A stretch of DNA of 64,000 nucleotides from Corylus avellana (lineage: Eukaryota > Streptophyta > Magnoliopsida > Fagales > Betulaceae), in contig NC_081542.1 of the NCBI RefSeq assembly GCF_901000735.1, positions 17,437,093-17,501,092 on the forward strand, given 5' to 3'. Below the pieces are notes generated by a model. It had not been told where the DNA came from, did no database searches, and saw only the letters and a list, made by a program, of their open reading frames with translations. Below, in pieces: positions 11,618 to 23,538 of this stretch; within the stretch, counting starts at the first letter, position 1; each line of letters opens with the position of its first letter. The translations under genes and the position numbers were made by a program.

Positions 11618-11910
11618 TTAGTTGTTAAAGATCTTATCGCTACTTTATGGATTAGTAGGAGCAGTAGCAGTAGAAGTGTCTGGGACTCCATTCTATAGAC
11701 TAGACGGCTTGGGCTAAGCATAGACGGTGTAATTTTATTGCTTATGAGATCATTGAATACTAGCACATTATGTGTTTGTGATTTTATGAATACTCTGGTG
11801 ACGTTATGATCTTATATTAGGAGAATTATTTTTATTTTGTTTAAATATGAATATGTTACAATTGCTCCCAATCGCTCTACCTCTAGAACTTGGGGCGTTA
11901 CAGAAACACT
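11618..11910. other. Flank of CACTA copy 1, duplicated at 27397-27702
   Basis: Unique-looking non-coding sequence directly outside the 3' terminus. It is nearly identical to 27397-27702, showing that the duplication extends past the transposon end. No gene is seen. Confidence 0.7.
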
Positions 11911-12322
11911 CTAATTATAGAGAGCATGAAGCTCTAGAGTTACAATATCAGAAATACATCTAGGGGTTTCCTCAATCCAAGTATGATCAACCATGGATGT
12001 CGTTGCTTCCTTTGCTAATACATGTGCAGCTTGGTTGGCATCTCTCTTCACATGACAAAACTTCCAAGTGCGAAGAGATCCCAAGACTACCTTTGTGTCC
12101 AAACGGCCTCAGGCTGGCCTCTGACTCCCCAAAAGCTTTGACTACAGTTAATGAATCCCCTTCTAGAATAATGTCAAGGAAGCCCAATTCCCTGCAAAAT
12201 CCAGCTGCTCGAAGAGCCCCGCAAGCCTCGCCAGTACTCGGTTCTTGAATCATCTGAACTATTTCACTTTTTGCTGCATTAACCATTCCTTCATGGTCCC
12301 TCACAATGACACCAACCCCCAT
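11911..12322 (-). pseudogene. RNase H (RVT_3) fragment of a LINE, copy 1
   Basis: Minus-strand reading shows an RNase H-like domain: GVGVIVRDHEGMVNAAKSEI, then FLDIILEGDSLTVVKAFGES, then in another frame FCHVKRDANQAAHVLAKEAT. The frame breaks because 14 bases present in the paralogue at about 27889-27902 are missing, lost between two TGTCC repeats. This is the C-terminal end of a plant LINE ORF2, unrelated to the insertion at 2857. Confidence 0.85.
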
Positions 12323-12467
12323 CCTTTTATTTTTAAAATCAAAGGAAACATCCCAATTGACTTTAGTTTATTCAATAGAAATAATCAAAACAATTAATAA
12401 AGAAAATGTTACGAGTACCAATTATGAGTATGCTATACATCATGTTAATTATATTCATATTTTGATA

Positions 12468-13333
12468 AAACATTTAATACCCATAACATTTCTTAATAAA
12501 TTACGTGCAATTACATAAGCAAGAATGCAACCCTTCCTATATGATGGTACCTGTGCATAATTTAAAAAGCAAGTTGTCAACAACTCTAAAGAAAAAAGGC
12601 CATAAAACATTTAGGGAAAACTTCACTTTGGCCCTCTGAATTTCTACCCGATTTTACAAATTCCCATGAACTTCCAAATCTCTCATTTTGGACCCCTGAA
12701 CTTTCAATTACTCTCAATTAGAGCCCTTACGTTAATTTTAGCCGTTAAAAATACAAAAAAAAAAATACCAAAATGTCTTTAATTTTCATTTTTTTTTAAA
12801 TAAAAAAATGTTTTGGAAGTTGAATGTTAGGGTATAAACGTCATGTAACGTTTAAAATTTGACGGAGGGTCTACATTGAGAGTAATTGAAAGTTTAGAGG
12901 TCCAAAATGAGATATTTGAAAGTTCAGGGAGAGTTTATAAAATCGAATGAAAGTTTAGGGGACTAAAATGAAGTTTCTCCAAACATTTAATACCCATAAC
13001 ATTTCTTAATAAATTACGTGCAATTACATAAGCAAGAATGCAACCCTTCCTATATGATGGTACCTGTGCATAATTTAAAAAGCAAGTTGTCAACAACTCT
13101 AAAGAAAAAAGGCCATAAAACATTTAGGGAAAACTTTACTTTGGCCCCCTGAATTTCTACCCAATTTTACAAATCCCCATAAACTTCCAAATCTCTCATT
13201 TTGGACTTCTGAACTTTCAATTACTCTCAATTAGAACCCTTACGTTAATTTTAGCCGTTAAAAATACAAAAAAAAAAAAAAACCAAAATGTCTTTAATTT
13301 TCATTTTTTTTTAAATAAAAAAATGTTTTGGAA
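12468..13333. repeat. Tandem spacer + foldback MITE units, copy 1 (cut by gap)
   Basis: A spacer beginning AAACATTTAATACCC (12468, again at 12981) alternates with foldback MITEs at 12614-12980 and 13127-13333, the latter truncated by the gap. The unit is about 513 bp. Each MITE has inverted ends (GGGAAAACTTCACTTTGG and its complement-like TTCATTTTAGTCCCC). AAACATTTA lies on both sides of the complete one, consistent with a 9-bp target duplication of a Mutator-type MITE. Confidence 0.85.
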
Positions 13334-13433
13334 NNNNNNNNNNNNNNNNNNNNNNNNNNNNNNNNNNNNNNNNNNNNNNNNNNNNNNNNNNNNNNNNNNN
13401 NNNNNNNNNNNNNNNNNNNNNNNNNNNNNNNNN
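13334..13433. other. 100-N assembly gap
   Basis: Exactly 100 N, the conventional size for a gap of unknown length. It interrupts a MITE, so the true join is uncertain. Confidence 0.95.
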
Positions 13434-13602
13434 GAGAGCAATCTGAAAAAGATGTATAGGGAGAAGGGGTGAGTTCGATAAATCAATAAGTAGCCACAAA
13501 ACCAAGATGCTATAAAACATGTTATACAGATTTCTATGTCAAAATCTCAGTTATGCACAATAACAATTTATGCAGAATAACATAATTAACAAAATAAGCA
13601 TG
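13434..13602. other. Short flank before the CACTA 5' terminus
   Basis: About 170 bp with no recognisable gene or repeat. The three bases before the terminus are ATG, which do not match the TTA after the 3' terminus at 27396. Confidence 0.6.
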
Positions 13603-13905
13603 CACTACAAAAAATCATGGGTGTAGTGACGTGGCAACTATTCGTTATTTTTTGCCACGTCACTGAATTATAACGTGTTAAACTACAACACATTGCTATT
13701 ATTTTTGGTAACGTGTAATTTTTTACATGTCACCATATGGTGACGTGGTAGAAATGCCACGTTACCATATGGTAACGTGTCATAATGACACGTTACCATA
13801 TATGGTAACGTGTTAGAATGACACGTTGCCAAAATTGGTAACGTGTTATTATGACACGTTACCATATGGTAACGTTGCATTTCTACCACGTCATTATTTG
13901 GTTAG
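13603..13905 (+). repeat. CACTA copy 2 5' terminus with palindromic subterminal repeats
   Basis: CACTACAAAAAA at 13603 is the diagnostic En/Spm terminus. The next 300 bp hold about fifteen CACGTTACC / GGTAACGTG-type half sites, several paired as perfect palindromes around CATATG. These motifs differ from the TGACGTG motif at the 3' end but share the ACGTG core. Confidence 0.92.
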
Positions 13906-13954
13906 AATTTTAAATAAATTAAAAAATAAAATTTTTTAGAAATTTGATGATAAA

Positions 13955-14677
13955 AAGATTTTTTCAGGCACTCTTTGCATTATTTGCTAGATGAGAAGTG
14001 TATTTTTTATACAAGTATAATCTTGTAAATGATCATACAATTTTGTTGACATTAATTCATTCTATTATTAATAACTTTGAGAAAAAAATATTGGGGCTCG
14101 CTTAAGACTTTGTGGCAGGCAAATCATAATCTAGATTGCATGTGAGTCTCCAGAGAAAGATTAGAACCCAAAAAAGATATGGCTAAGATATGCCTCTAGA
14201 AAAGAATATGCATTACTGCTTGTGTTTTACAACACTATAGGCATCACTACTTATGTGTCAAGCACGCTAGAGGCTATCAGCTCTATAAACACTAACACCA
14301 TGCTTTATTTCATAGTCAGGTTATGCACTAGCATTATAGCCCTATATTAACATCAAGCATGCAAATTATAACACTACTTAATTGATCAATTAATTAACTA
14401 ATAAATTAAGAGAACTGGCCGATGCAAGCCCTGAACATGCATGGTGGAAATATATATGCACGCCATATACGTAATATTACGCATATTTAATATTACGTGT
14501 ATATATATATATATATATCTTATACGTTGATAATTAATTAATTAATTATTTGATAATTATTAAGTGGAGAAAAAATAGAGGTGTCTGTCGACGTCCTAGA
14601 TATATATAGAGCTTAAGGGTGAAATACAAGTGAAGAAGGTAGTGTTGGATCGATTCATCTACCAGTTAGCTAATTAA
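13955..14677. repeat. CACTA 5' region; uninterrupted counterpart of 2640-5406
   Basis: Reverse-complement copy of element A's upstream DNA but without the LINE, so it shows the pre-insertion state. It is non-coding and AT-rich, and ends at a gap. Confidence 0.8.
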
Positions 14678-14777
14678 NNNNNNNNNNNNNNNNNNNNNNN
14701 NNNNNNNNNNNNNNNNNNNNNNNNNNNNNNNNNNNNNNNNNNNNNNNNNNNNNNNNNNNNNNNNNNNNNNNNNNNNN
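14678..14777. other. 100-N assembly gap
   Basis: Exactly 100 N. Together with the gap at 13334 it isolates a contig of only 1,244 bp, so placement of the 5' terminus beside copy 2 is a scaffold inference. Confidence 0.95.
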
Positions 14778-16015
14778 CATTTTTTTTTTCTCCATCAGCC
14801 CGGCCGGTCACCTCTGCAGCATTTGTCTCACCTGCGTCCTCTCAGCCAGCCCGGCCATTTTCTCGCTTTTTCACGTGGTGTTTCTCCCTCTCGGTGGTTC
14901 TCTCTCTCCCCGACACACGTCACCGTCGTTGCTCGCTCCGGCGACCACGACCTCAAGCTTCGAAGGCCCTCTCACGCTCTCACTCGTTCTCCTACTCGAA
15001 AATCAAGTATATATATATATATATATATATTTTGTGAGTAATTTATTCATTTATTTATTTATTAGATAATTAAATAAATTATATAAAAATGTAATTTACA
15101 ATGTATATTATTAAATATTTTTGATGTAGTTATATTAGCAAATTAATTTTATAGGTTAAGTAATTAATTTATTTGCTTAAGATATATGTTTTGTAATATT
15201 AATTACTTGTTTGACATATTTGGTTTGTATATGGTGAGAATATTGTTTAATGTATTTGCATGCATGCATGCACAATTACGTACCCTAATAGTTTGAAATT
15301 AGGTTTTTTTGGGGAATTTTGCATTTAGATTTAGACCCATATTTTGTGTAGGTTTTGCTTGTGCACCTTATCATAACAAAAAATAAAAATAAAAAAAACA
15401 AACAAATAACAAGGGCATATCTATTTTGGTCGATCGTTAATTAATGTTTAGATTTTGAAAATTTAGAATAAGTATGTAAATGCTAAGATGCGTAAGTACA
15501 AAGTAAAAAACAACTAACATTGGAAGCTGGATTTATTTTATCTACACTTCCCGTACAAATGCATAAATGCTATAATAAACGGAAAAAAGAAAGCCAACAT
15601 TTAACTTAACTAGCTATAAGTAATTTATTTAGCGTCCCCATATATATGTAATTTATTTAGGGTGCCCGTATGTAAAAAAATTAATTTAGTTCTTACAAAT
15701 TTAGATTATGTAAATATCATAAAAAATGATAACAAAAAAATTGCAGCAAATAAGATAGCCACATATATTTTATCAAGGGTCCCCATGTGGCACGTTAAAT
15801 GTTTTTAAAATTGGACCTTAATTTTGTTTAGGTTTTGCATATTTAGATTATGTAGATGTTATGATTAAAAGTCAATGTATGTGTTTGTTTGTTAAAAGTG
15901 AAAATAAAAAAATTGAAACGATGTACTTAAAGAACCACAAAAAAAAAAAAAAAAAAAAAACATCTAGGTAACTAACTTAGATTTATTTTATTCAGTTAGG
16001 GTTCCAATAGCTAAA
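14778..16015 (+). other. Leader and probable leader intron of CACTA copy 2
   Basis: 14778-15005 is C/T-rich and GC-rich, resembling a transcribed leader, and is followed by a possible donor (AATCAA|GTATAT) and about 1 kb of AT-rich DNA up to the transposase gene. A TA microsatellite lies at 15007-15030 and an A-tract near 15940-15960. No other gene is seen. Confidence 0.55.
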
Positions 16016-19000
16016 GCTACGGACAAGAGTTAGATGACAAAGTATAGGGGTACGAGAGAATATAAAGACGGGTGTAGATCATTCGTGGACTTTGCAGTTA
16101 GGAACTGTACAATCCCTGGTGGAAAAATTCACTGCCCCTGTAAGGTGTGTCGTAATAAGCAGCGCCACCCGCCGGATTTGGTATTTGACCACTTGAAAGG
16201 GGGTAAGGGAATAATGATTGCATACAGAACCTGGTATTATCACGGGGAGAAGCCTGTCCGGGCTCCTATTGCAATCTCTACGTCGACTACCACGAACACA
16301 GATCAGGGTTTAGGCGCAACACAGAGTGAAAACATGCAGTCAATGTTGCGTGATTTATTCGGCATGCACGGTGTCATGGAAGACAATTGTGAGCCTGAAG
16401 TTACGGTGCAGGGAAATGAAGAAACTGTGAATGAAGAAGCCGACGATGGTGACGTACTAAAGTACAATAACTTGCTTAAGAAGGCAGAGAAGCCACTTCA
16501 TGATGGGACCAAACATAGCAAGCTTAGTGCTACTGTACATCTGTACAACTTGACGTATGTTGGCGGACTTAGTAACGCAATATTTTCATCTTCTCTTGAG
16601 TTTATCAATCAGTTGCTGCCTCCTAGTGATGAAACTTTGCTGGTTAATACATATGAGGCAAAAAAATTTCTAAGGGACATGGGCCTCGGGTATGAGAAGA
16701 TCCCGGCGTGTCTTAATAATTGCATGTTATTCTGGAAGAACAATAAGGATTTGGATACATGTACTATTTGTGGAGTATCTAAGTGGAATGATGAAATTCA
16801 GTTGGATGAGGATGTGCAACCCATATCATCGAGTAAGAAACGCCGTTCAAGGTGTTGCGGTGGTTTCCACTCATACCACGACTACAGAGATTGTTTATGT
16901 CAGAGCATACTGCTCCTTATATGAGGTGGCATGCAGAAGGCCGGACTAAGGACGGTGTATTGAGGCATCCGGCCGATGGTGAAGCGTGGAGGGCATTCGA
17001 TAATTTGCATCCAGACTTTTCGGCGGACAGCAAGAACGTCAGGCTTGGACTAACCTCGGATGGATTTAATCCATTCGGGAACATGAGCACATCCCACAGC
17101 ACTTGGCCTGTAATTCTTGTACCGCACAACTTGCCTTCTTGGACGTGCATGAAACAAACTTCATTTATACTATCCCTGATAATCCCGGGCCCAAAGTCAC
17201 CTGGAATGGATCTAAATGTTTACCTACGACCCTTAATTGATGAGTTACAGGAATTATGGACTGTAGGTGTACGCACATTTGACGTGTCCCAAAAAAAGAA
17301 CTTTGTGCTTCGAGCCCAGTTGATGTGGACAATTAATGACGTCCCGGCATACGCAGATTTGTCTAGGTGGCCTAACAGGGGTGAGAAGACATGTCCCTGC
17401 TGTATGTATTGGACGAGGTCCAAGCGATTAAAACACGGCAGGAAATTTTGTTATATGGGGCACAGGCAATACTTGCCCATTGATCATCCTTGGAGGAGGA
17501 ATAGAATAATATTTGACAGCAAACAAGAATTTGAATGTACCCCAGATGTGCCAAGTGGAGATGAAATTCTTTGACAATTACAAGATATGGCAAATGGAGA
17601 TGAGAATGCCGGTAAGGCAAGGTCGGATAATAAGAAAAAAGACAAGAAACCGAAGAAGAGTGGGCCGACAGACGGAGAAGGCGATACTGCTATCGTATTG
17701 TGGAAGAAGAAAAGTGTTTTCTTTAGGTTGCCGTATTGGAAAGATAATCTATTGCGGCACAACCTTGATGTCATGCACATTGAGAAAAATGTGATGGACA
17801 ACATTCTTGGCACAATATTAGACATTCCAGGCAAAACGAAGGACAACATCCAAGCCCGCACAGACTTGCAAGAAATGGGGTTGAAACATACACTTCATCT
17901 GTACACGGGCGAGGATGGTCAAACATATATGCCCGAAGCTTGTCACACGATGTCTAAGGATGAGAAAACGCATTTTTTGAAAGTGCTTCGAAATGTAAGG
18001 GTGCCGGACGGATATGCCTCAAATATTTCACGATGTGTACGACTTAATGATCGTACGATATTCGGTTTGAAGAGCCATGATAGTCACGTAATTATGCAAC
18101 AACTTCTCCCTATTGCATTGCATGGATCATTGCCAGGAAATGTGGTTAGACCACTTGTCGGGATGTCTGCATTCTTTTAGGGGCATATGTTCAATGTCAT
18201 TGACATGAGATGATATGGACCGATTAGAGGGTGGCATTTATATTACTTTGTGCTAGATTGAAAGGGTCTTCTCCCCAAGTTATTTTACTGTGATGGTTCA
18301 CTTGGTCGTACATCTTGTCCGTGAATGCCGATTTGGTGGACCGGTACAGTATAGGTGGATGTATCCGGCAGAGAGGTAAAATAACTTTACTAATATTCAT
18401 ATTTATTATTTTTTATCCGATATAAAACCGTCACTAACTATAATGAATGAATTATGATCATATGTAAAAGCCTAGGGGTGTTCAAATCTAATGTTCGCAA
18501 TAAAGCGGCCCCTGATGGCTGCATTGCGGAGGGTTACATAGCAACGGAGTTGGTGGCGTTCTGCTCAAGGGATCTAGATCACGCACCAACATTTGACAAT
18601 AGGACTGTAAGAAACATGGATAGTTCAAAGAGGGCGGGAACACGAGTCATCCTCGACCGTGTCACATTGACACAAATTCACCGATACATTATTTTTAACT
18701 CGTATGAGTTCCTTCAACTACGGACGTAAGTCGTGCTAGTAGTGTATACAGGTTCAATATTACATTGCACCCTTAGTTGTGAATTATAATATAATTTAAA
18801 TTTTGTATTGTAGGGTGCACATGGATACACTTAGGCGATCATGCGATAGGGGGCAAACGACGGAGGATCAGTTGGAAACCCAAAATCATATGCTGTTCTC
18901 CGATTGGTACCGTGACTACGTAAGACTACCGTGATGTTGAACTGTTACAGACCCATTTTATTTAGTTATTGGTTCATAACAACTAACAAAACTAACTTTC

Positions 19001-19651
19001 TTATGGTCAATTGTACGTATGTGCTAACAGGTCGATCGATTGGACGATCGACAAAGAAAAGAATTAGGTGACAAACTGGTAATGCATTGTAGAGGGCCGA
19101 AGGCCACAGCGACCAGATATAACAGATATGTGGTTAACGAAAAACTGTTTCGCACTATTGCATTCGATGCTGAAAAAAGGACCCAGAACAGCGGGGTGTG
19201 TGTGCCAACAGTTGATGGCGAAACGTACTATGGGAAGTTGACGGAAATAATTGAGGTGGAGTACTTCGACAGGACTAAGTATGTTTTGTTTAAGTGCGAT
19301 TGGGCGAACAACACGAGGAATAGGGGGTACAAAGTAGACGAGTATGGCATACTGCTTGTCAGCTTCAAAAACCTTGTCCACCGGGGCCAGAAAATTACTG
19401 ATGAGCCGTATGTGCTAACGTCACAAGTTGACCAAGTCTTTTACGTCGAAGATGAAAGGAATCCTGATTGGGCTTGTGTTGTAAGAACTAAACCTAGAAA
19501 CGTATACGACGTTGGACAAGGTGAAGGTTCCGATGATGAAAGTGTCAACTACCACGAGTGTGAGCCGCTCCTATTGACCAGCAATAATGAAGTGGATCCG
19601 CAAGATGACATTGACTACATCCGACGAGACTTAGATCCGTATGTGATTTAA
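16016..19651 (+). pseudogene. CACTA copy 2: TNP2 / DUF4218 / DUF4216 transposase, broken
   Basis: The most complete transposase in the window. Compared with element A, the ancestral start reads ACG and the fifth codon reads TAG; an in-frame ATG at 16034 could still open the transposase-associated domain (REYKDGCRSFVDFAVRNC, CPCKVCRNKQRHPPDLVFDH). One base appears lost near 16845; the TNP2 frame resumes as FKVLRWFPLIPRLQRLFMSE. TNP2 runs to a TGA at 17572-17574, then on through FFRLPYWKDNLLRHNLDVMH to a TAG at 18178. DUF4218 (about 18200-18730) and an intact DUF4216 (about 19031-19651) follow. Together these would encode the catalytic CACTA transposase. At least four lesions make it non-functional. 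Confidence 0.9.
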
Positions 19652-19800
19652 AAAAATTTAAAACTTTAATAATATATATCGTTCACATTATTTTGACGTA
19701 TTTAATGTTATTTCTTTCTACATTGATTGGTTATTGTGGTGCATTTTTTATCTATTATATACATAATTAATTGGGTATATTATGTGTTTTGCAGGTTCAC

Positions 19801-21766
19801 ATGAGTACCAGGGGGAAGAGTAGACGACGGGGGTCCCTACAGATAGACGACCAGGGGTATAGACCCTTACTTCCTGAGCCTGGGGAAGGATCGCAGCCGG
19901 TTCCCTATCACACTAAGGCCTCATATGATCTTGGTACTCCATATCCTCTCATGAGCGAGCTGGGTGTATGTGCACATGGTGAGGCAGATAGGATGTTCCC
20001 CTCCGAGTTGAACACGAGTATCCCATACAATGAGCCATCGCAGCCAGATGACAACGTGACACAATACTATGGGGAGGATGAGGATGATGGCTCAGGTGAC
20101 TTAGAGGCCGATGATCCTCCAGAAGTGTTGGGCGTTCGCCAGCTCCGTACAATAAGTATATATGCTTCAAAAATTCATTTTGAATATGTATAAAATTTAT
20201 GTAGTTACTATTAATTTTCAAATAATTAACATTTGCAATTATTAATGTGTTAGGTATCAAGGGAGACGGGAGCACCCAATTTCAGGTGGTGGGCATCCCA
20301 GAATAGAACAAGAAGTGGGAGGTCCCCCTTGGCCAAAAAATCGTCTGCGAGTACAATAAGGCGTCGCAGCCCGTAGGATTTAGCGGGATGAAATTCAGAA
20401 GGGAGGCCGGCAACGTCATAAGGGCAGGGACTTATGTTAGGCTCCGGGATGAATGGGAGCATGTACATCCCCGTGCGAAGGAAGATGTATGGGACACTTT
20501 GATGGTATGGTTAAATTTTTTCTCATATTTTCGCACGTGTATTTCAATATTTTAAACGTTGTTAATGTGTGCAATTATACGCCTAATTTGTTCGACTTAT
20601 ATATGCAGACTCAGTTCTACATGCCGCCTGAGTATGATCTTGAGGCGATTAAAAGGGACGCCTTCAGAGATATGGCACGAAGCTGAAGAGTTGGAGACAC
20701 TCTGTAAAACGCTCATTAAAAATCCAAGCGGGCGATACTCCAGACTCAGTGAAGGCGAGAATGGGTGAGGCTGCCATTAGGAAATACGACGCTGAGGACT
20801 TGAATATCTTGTTTACGAGATGGTGCGACCCGAAAAATCAAGTACGTCCGGAGTGTTTTCAGAATCTGTCTTCTTGATTGGTTTGCTTTGTTCATAGGCT
20901 TGTGATGATCGATCTCCTGTTGTTGATTATTATCCATGTTCGGGTGTTCTCTAAAAAAATTTAACTTTTTTATTTTTTTCATTTTCGTGATTCATGATGC
21001 ATTGACATACAACTCAGAGATCATCATAATTTCTTCAACTCAGCAATTACGAGCTTCAAAACATTTTATGAATGACATATATAGAAGTTATTTTTTAAAG
21101 AAAAACTAGGAAGAAAAAGAAAAATATTCATGCTTCTTATTTTTAAGTTGTTATTCCCCAAAAAACAAGTTTTAGGAACCAAAAACAGAATATAGAAAAA
21201 TGGGGAAAAAAAAAAACTATCCCAATGAAGGTAGATAAATTTGATCCATGATCCATCCCAATGACCAATCTAATTTGTGTTTTGAAACAACATGATCAAT
21301 TGCATATATATATATATATATATAGTAAAGAAATATATGAATATATTTGAATAGGAAGAAAAAAGGAGCAATTGGCTAGTGGAATTAATTGTAATTGTTT
21401 AGTTTGATTAATTGTAATTGGGTTATGCCTGACATTTTAAGAGTGATATACATATAGAAGTTTGCTGCCAAGATGAAGGAATTGCGAGCAAGAAACAACA
21501 CGCCTCACTGCACTGGGTCGATGAGCTTCGCTAGAGCGACATATCAAGAGGTATTTATATATCTTTACTACATATATATATATAATCGGTTGTTTAGGTC
21601 GATCATTTTCTTAATTTTTTTTGTTTTTTTGTTGTTGTATTGATATATTTTCTATGCAGACCGTATCCGCAGGGGGCACTCCTCCAACTCGAGCGGAAAG
21701 TTACATCAAGACTCACAGATGCAAGGAAGGTGGCTATCCGAATGACGTGGTCATGGACAGATGTGT
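19801..21766 (+). pseudogene. CACTA copy 2: Transposase_24-type second ORF, cut by gap
   Basis: ATG at 19801 opens an uninterrupted first exon (MSTRGKSRRRGSLQIDDQGY, then an acidic D/E-rich end) to about 20155. That makes it the best N-terminus of the three copies. The next exon has TAG at 20304-20306, shared with copy 1. The exon after loses one G in GATATGGCACG (about 20674), shifting frame. Exons at about 21463-21550 and 21660-21766 follow, and the last exons fall in the N gap. Role as for copy 1: DNA-binding partner of the transposase. Confidence 0.78.
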
Positions 21767-21817
21767 AAGTATTCAAACATATATATTTTGATAAATTATT
21801 TATGATTAACGTTCCTT

Positions 21818-21917
21818 NNNNNNNNNNNNNNNNNNNNNNNNNNNNNNNNNNNNNNNNNNNNNNNNNNNNNNNNNNNNNNNNNNNNNNNNNNNNNNNNNNN
21901 NNNNNNNNNNNNNNNNN
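21818..21917. other. 100-N assembly gap between CACTA copies 2 and 3
   Basis: Exactly 100 N. The left side stops at the position equivalent to 25557 of copy 3, and the right side starts at the position equivalent to 18180 of copy 2. It may hide a 3' terminus plus a 5' half, or mark two versions of one element placed end to end. Confidence 0.95.
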
Positions 21918-23389
21918 GGGGCCTATGTTCAACGTCATTGACATGAGATGATATGGACTAACTAGAGGGTGACATTTATATTACTTTGTGCCAGATGGAA
22001 AGGGTCTTCGCCCCAAGTTTTTTTACTATAATGGTTCACTTGGTCGTACATCTTGTCCGTGAATGCCGACTTGGTGGACCGGTACAGTATAGGTGGATGT
22101 ATCCGGCAGAAAGGTAAAATAACTTTACTAATATTCATCAAATTATTTTTTTCTCCGATATACATCCGTCACTAACTGTAATGAATGAATTATGATCATA
22201 TGTAGAAGCCTTGGAGTGTTCAAATCTAATGTTCGCAATAAAGCAGCTCCTGAGGGCTGCATTGCGGAGGGCTACATAGCAACGGAGTTGGTGGCGTTCT
22301 GCTCAAAGTATCTAGATCACGCACCAACATTTCACAATAGGGCTCTAAGAAACCCGGATGGTTCAAAAGGTGCGGGAACACGAGTCATCTTCGACCATGT
22401 CACATTGACACAAATTCACCGATACATTTTGTTTAATTCAGATGAGTTCCTTCAACTACGGACATAAGTCGTGTTAGTAGTGTATGTAAGTTCAATATCA
22501 CCTTGCACCCTTAGTTGTGAATTATAATATAATTTAAATTTTGTATTGTAGGGTGCACATGGATACACTTAGGCGATCATGCAATAGGGGGCGAACGACG
22601 GAGGACCAATTGGAAACCAAACATCATACACTATTCTGCGATTGGTACCATGACTACGTAAGACTACCGTGATGTATAACTGATACAGACCCATTATATT
22701 TAGTTATTGGTTCATAACAACTAACAAAACTAACTTTCTTATGGTCAATTGTACGTATGTGCTAACAGGTCGATTGATTGGATGATCGGCAAAGGAAGGA
22801 AATAGGTGACAAACTGGTAACGCATTGTAAAGGGCCGAAGGCCACAGCGACCAGATATAACAGATATGTGGTTAACGGAAAACTATTTCGCACTATTGCA
22901 TTTGATGCTGGAAAAAGGACCCAGAACAGCGGGGTGTGCGTGCCAACTGTTGATGGTGAAACGTACTATGGGAAGTTGACGAAAATAATTGAGGTGGAGT
23001 ACTTCGACAGGACTAAGTATGTTTTGTTCAAGTGTGATTGGGCGGACAACACGAGGGACAGGGGGTACAAAGTAGACAAGTATGGCATACTGCTTGTCAG
23101 CTTAAAAAACCTTGTCCATCGGGTTCAGGAAATTACTGATGAGCCGTATGTGCTAACGTCACAAGTTGACCAAGTTTTTTACGTCCAAGATGAAAGGGAC
23201 CCTGATTGGGCTTGTGTTGTAAGGACTAAACCTAGAAACGTATACGACGTTGGACAAGGTGAAGGTTCTGATGATGAAAGTGTCAGCTACCACGAGTGTG
23301 AGCCGCTCCTATTGACCAGCAATAATGAAGTGGATCCCCAGGATGACATTGACTACATCCGACAAGACTTAGATCCGTATGTGATTTAA
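21918..23389 (+). pseudogene. CACTA copy 3: transposase C-terminal part (DUF4218, DUF4216)
   Basis: Begins at the end of TNP2 (equivalent to 18180). DUF4218 sequence is recognisable (VRECRLGGPVQYRWMYPAER before a donor; LGVFKSNVRNKAAPEGCIAE-like after the acceptor; open to 22467). A small exon lies at about 22552-22660. DUF4216 is open from about 22769 to 23389. It differs from copies 1 and 2 at many codons, for example KEIGDKLVTHCKG against KELGDKLVMHCRG. The first two thirds of the gene are absent or hidden by the gap. Confidence 0.85.
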
Positions 23390-23538
23390 AAAAATTTAAA
23401 ACTTTAATAGTATATATCGTTCACATTATTTTGACGTATTTAATGTTATTTCTTTCTACATTGATTGGTTATTGTGGTGCATTTTTTATCTATTATATAC
23501 ATAATTAATTTGGTATATTATGTGTTTTGCAGGTTGAC

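Noticed and set aside
11500..11766. Minus-strand ORF of 88 codons across the CACTA 3' end
   Set aside because: It crosses the terminus and the subterminal repeats; no domain, chance frame.
13603..13905. Regular short repeats resembling a CRISPR array
   Set aside because: Units are palindromic half sites with variable spacing beside a CACTACAAAAA terminus in a plant genome; no spacers of constant length and no cas genes.
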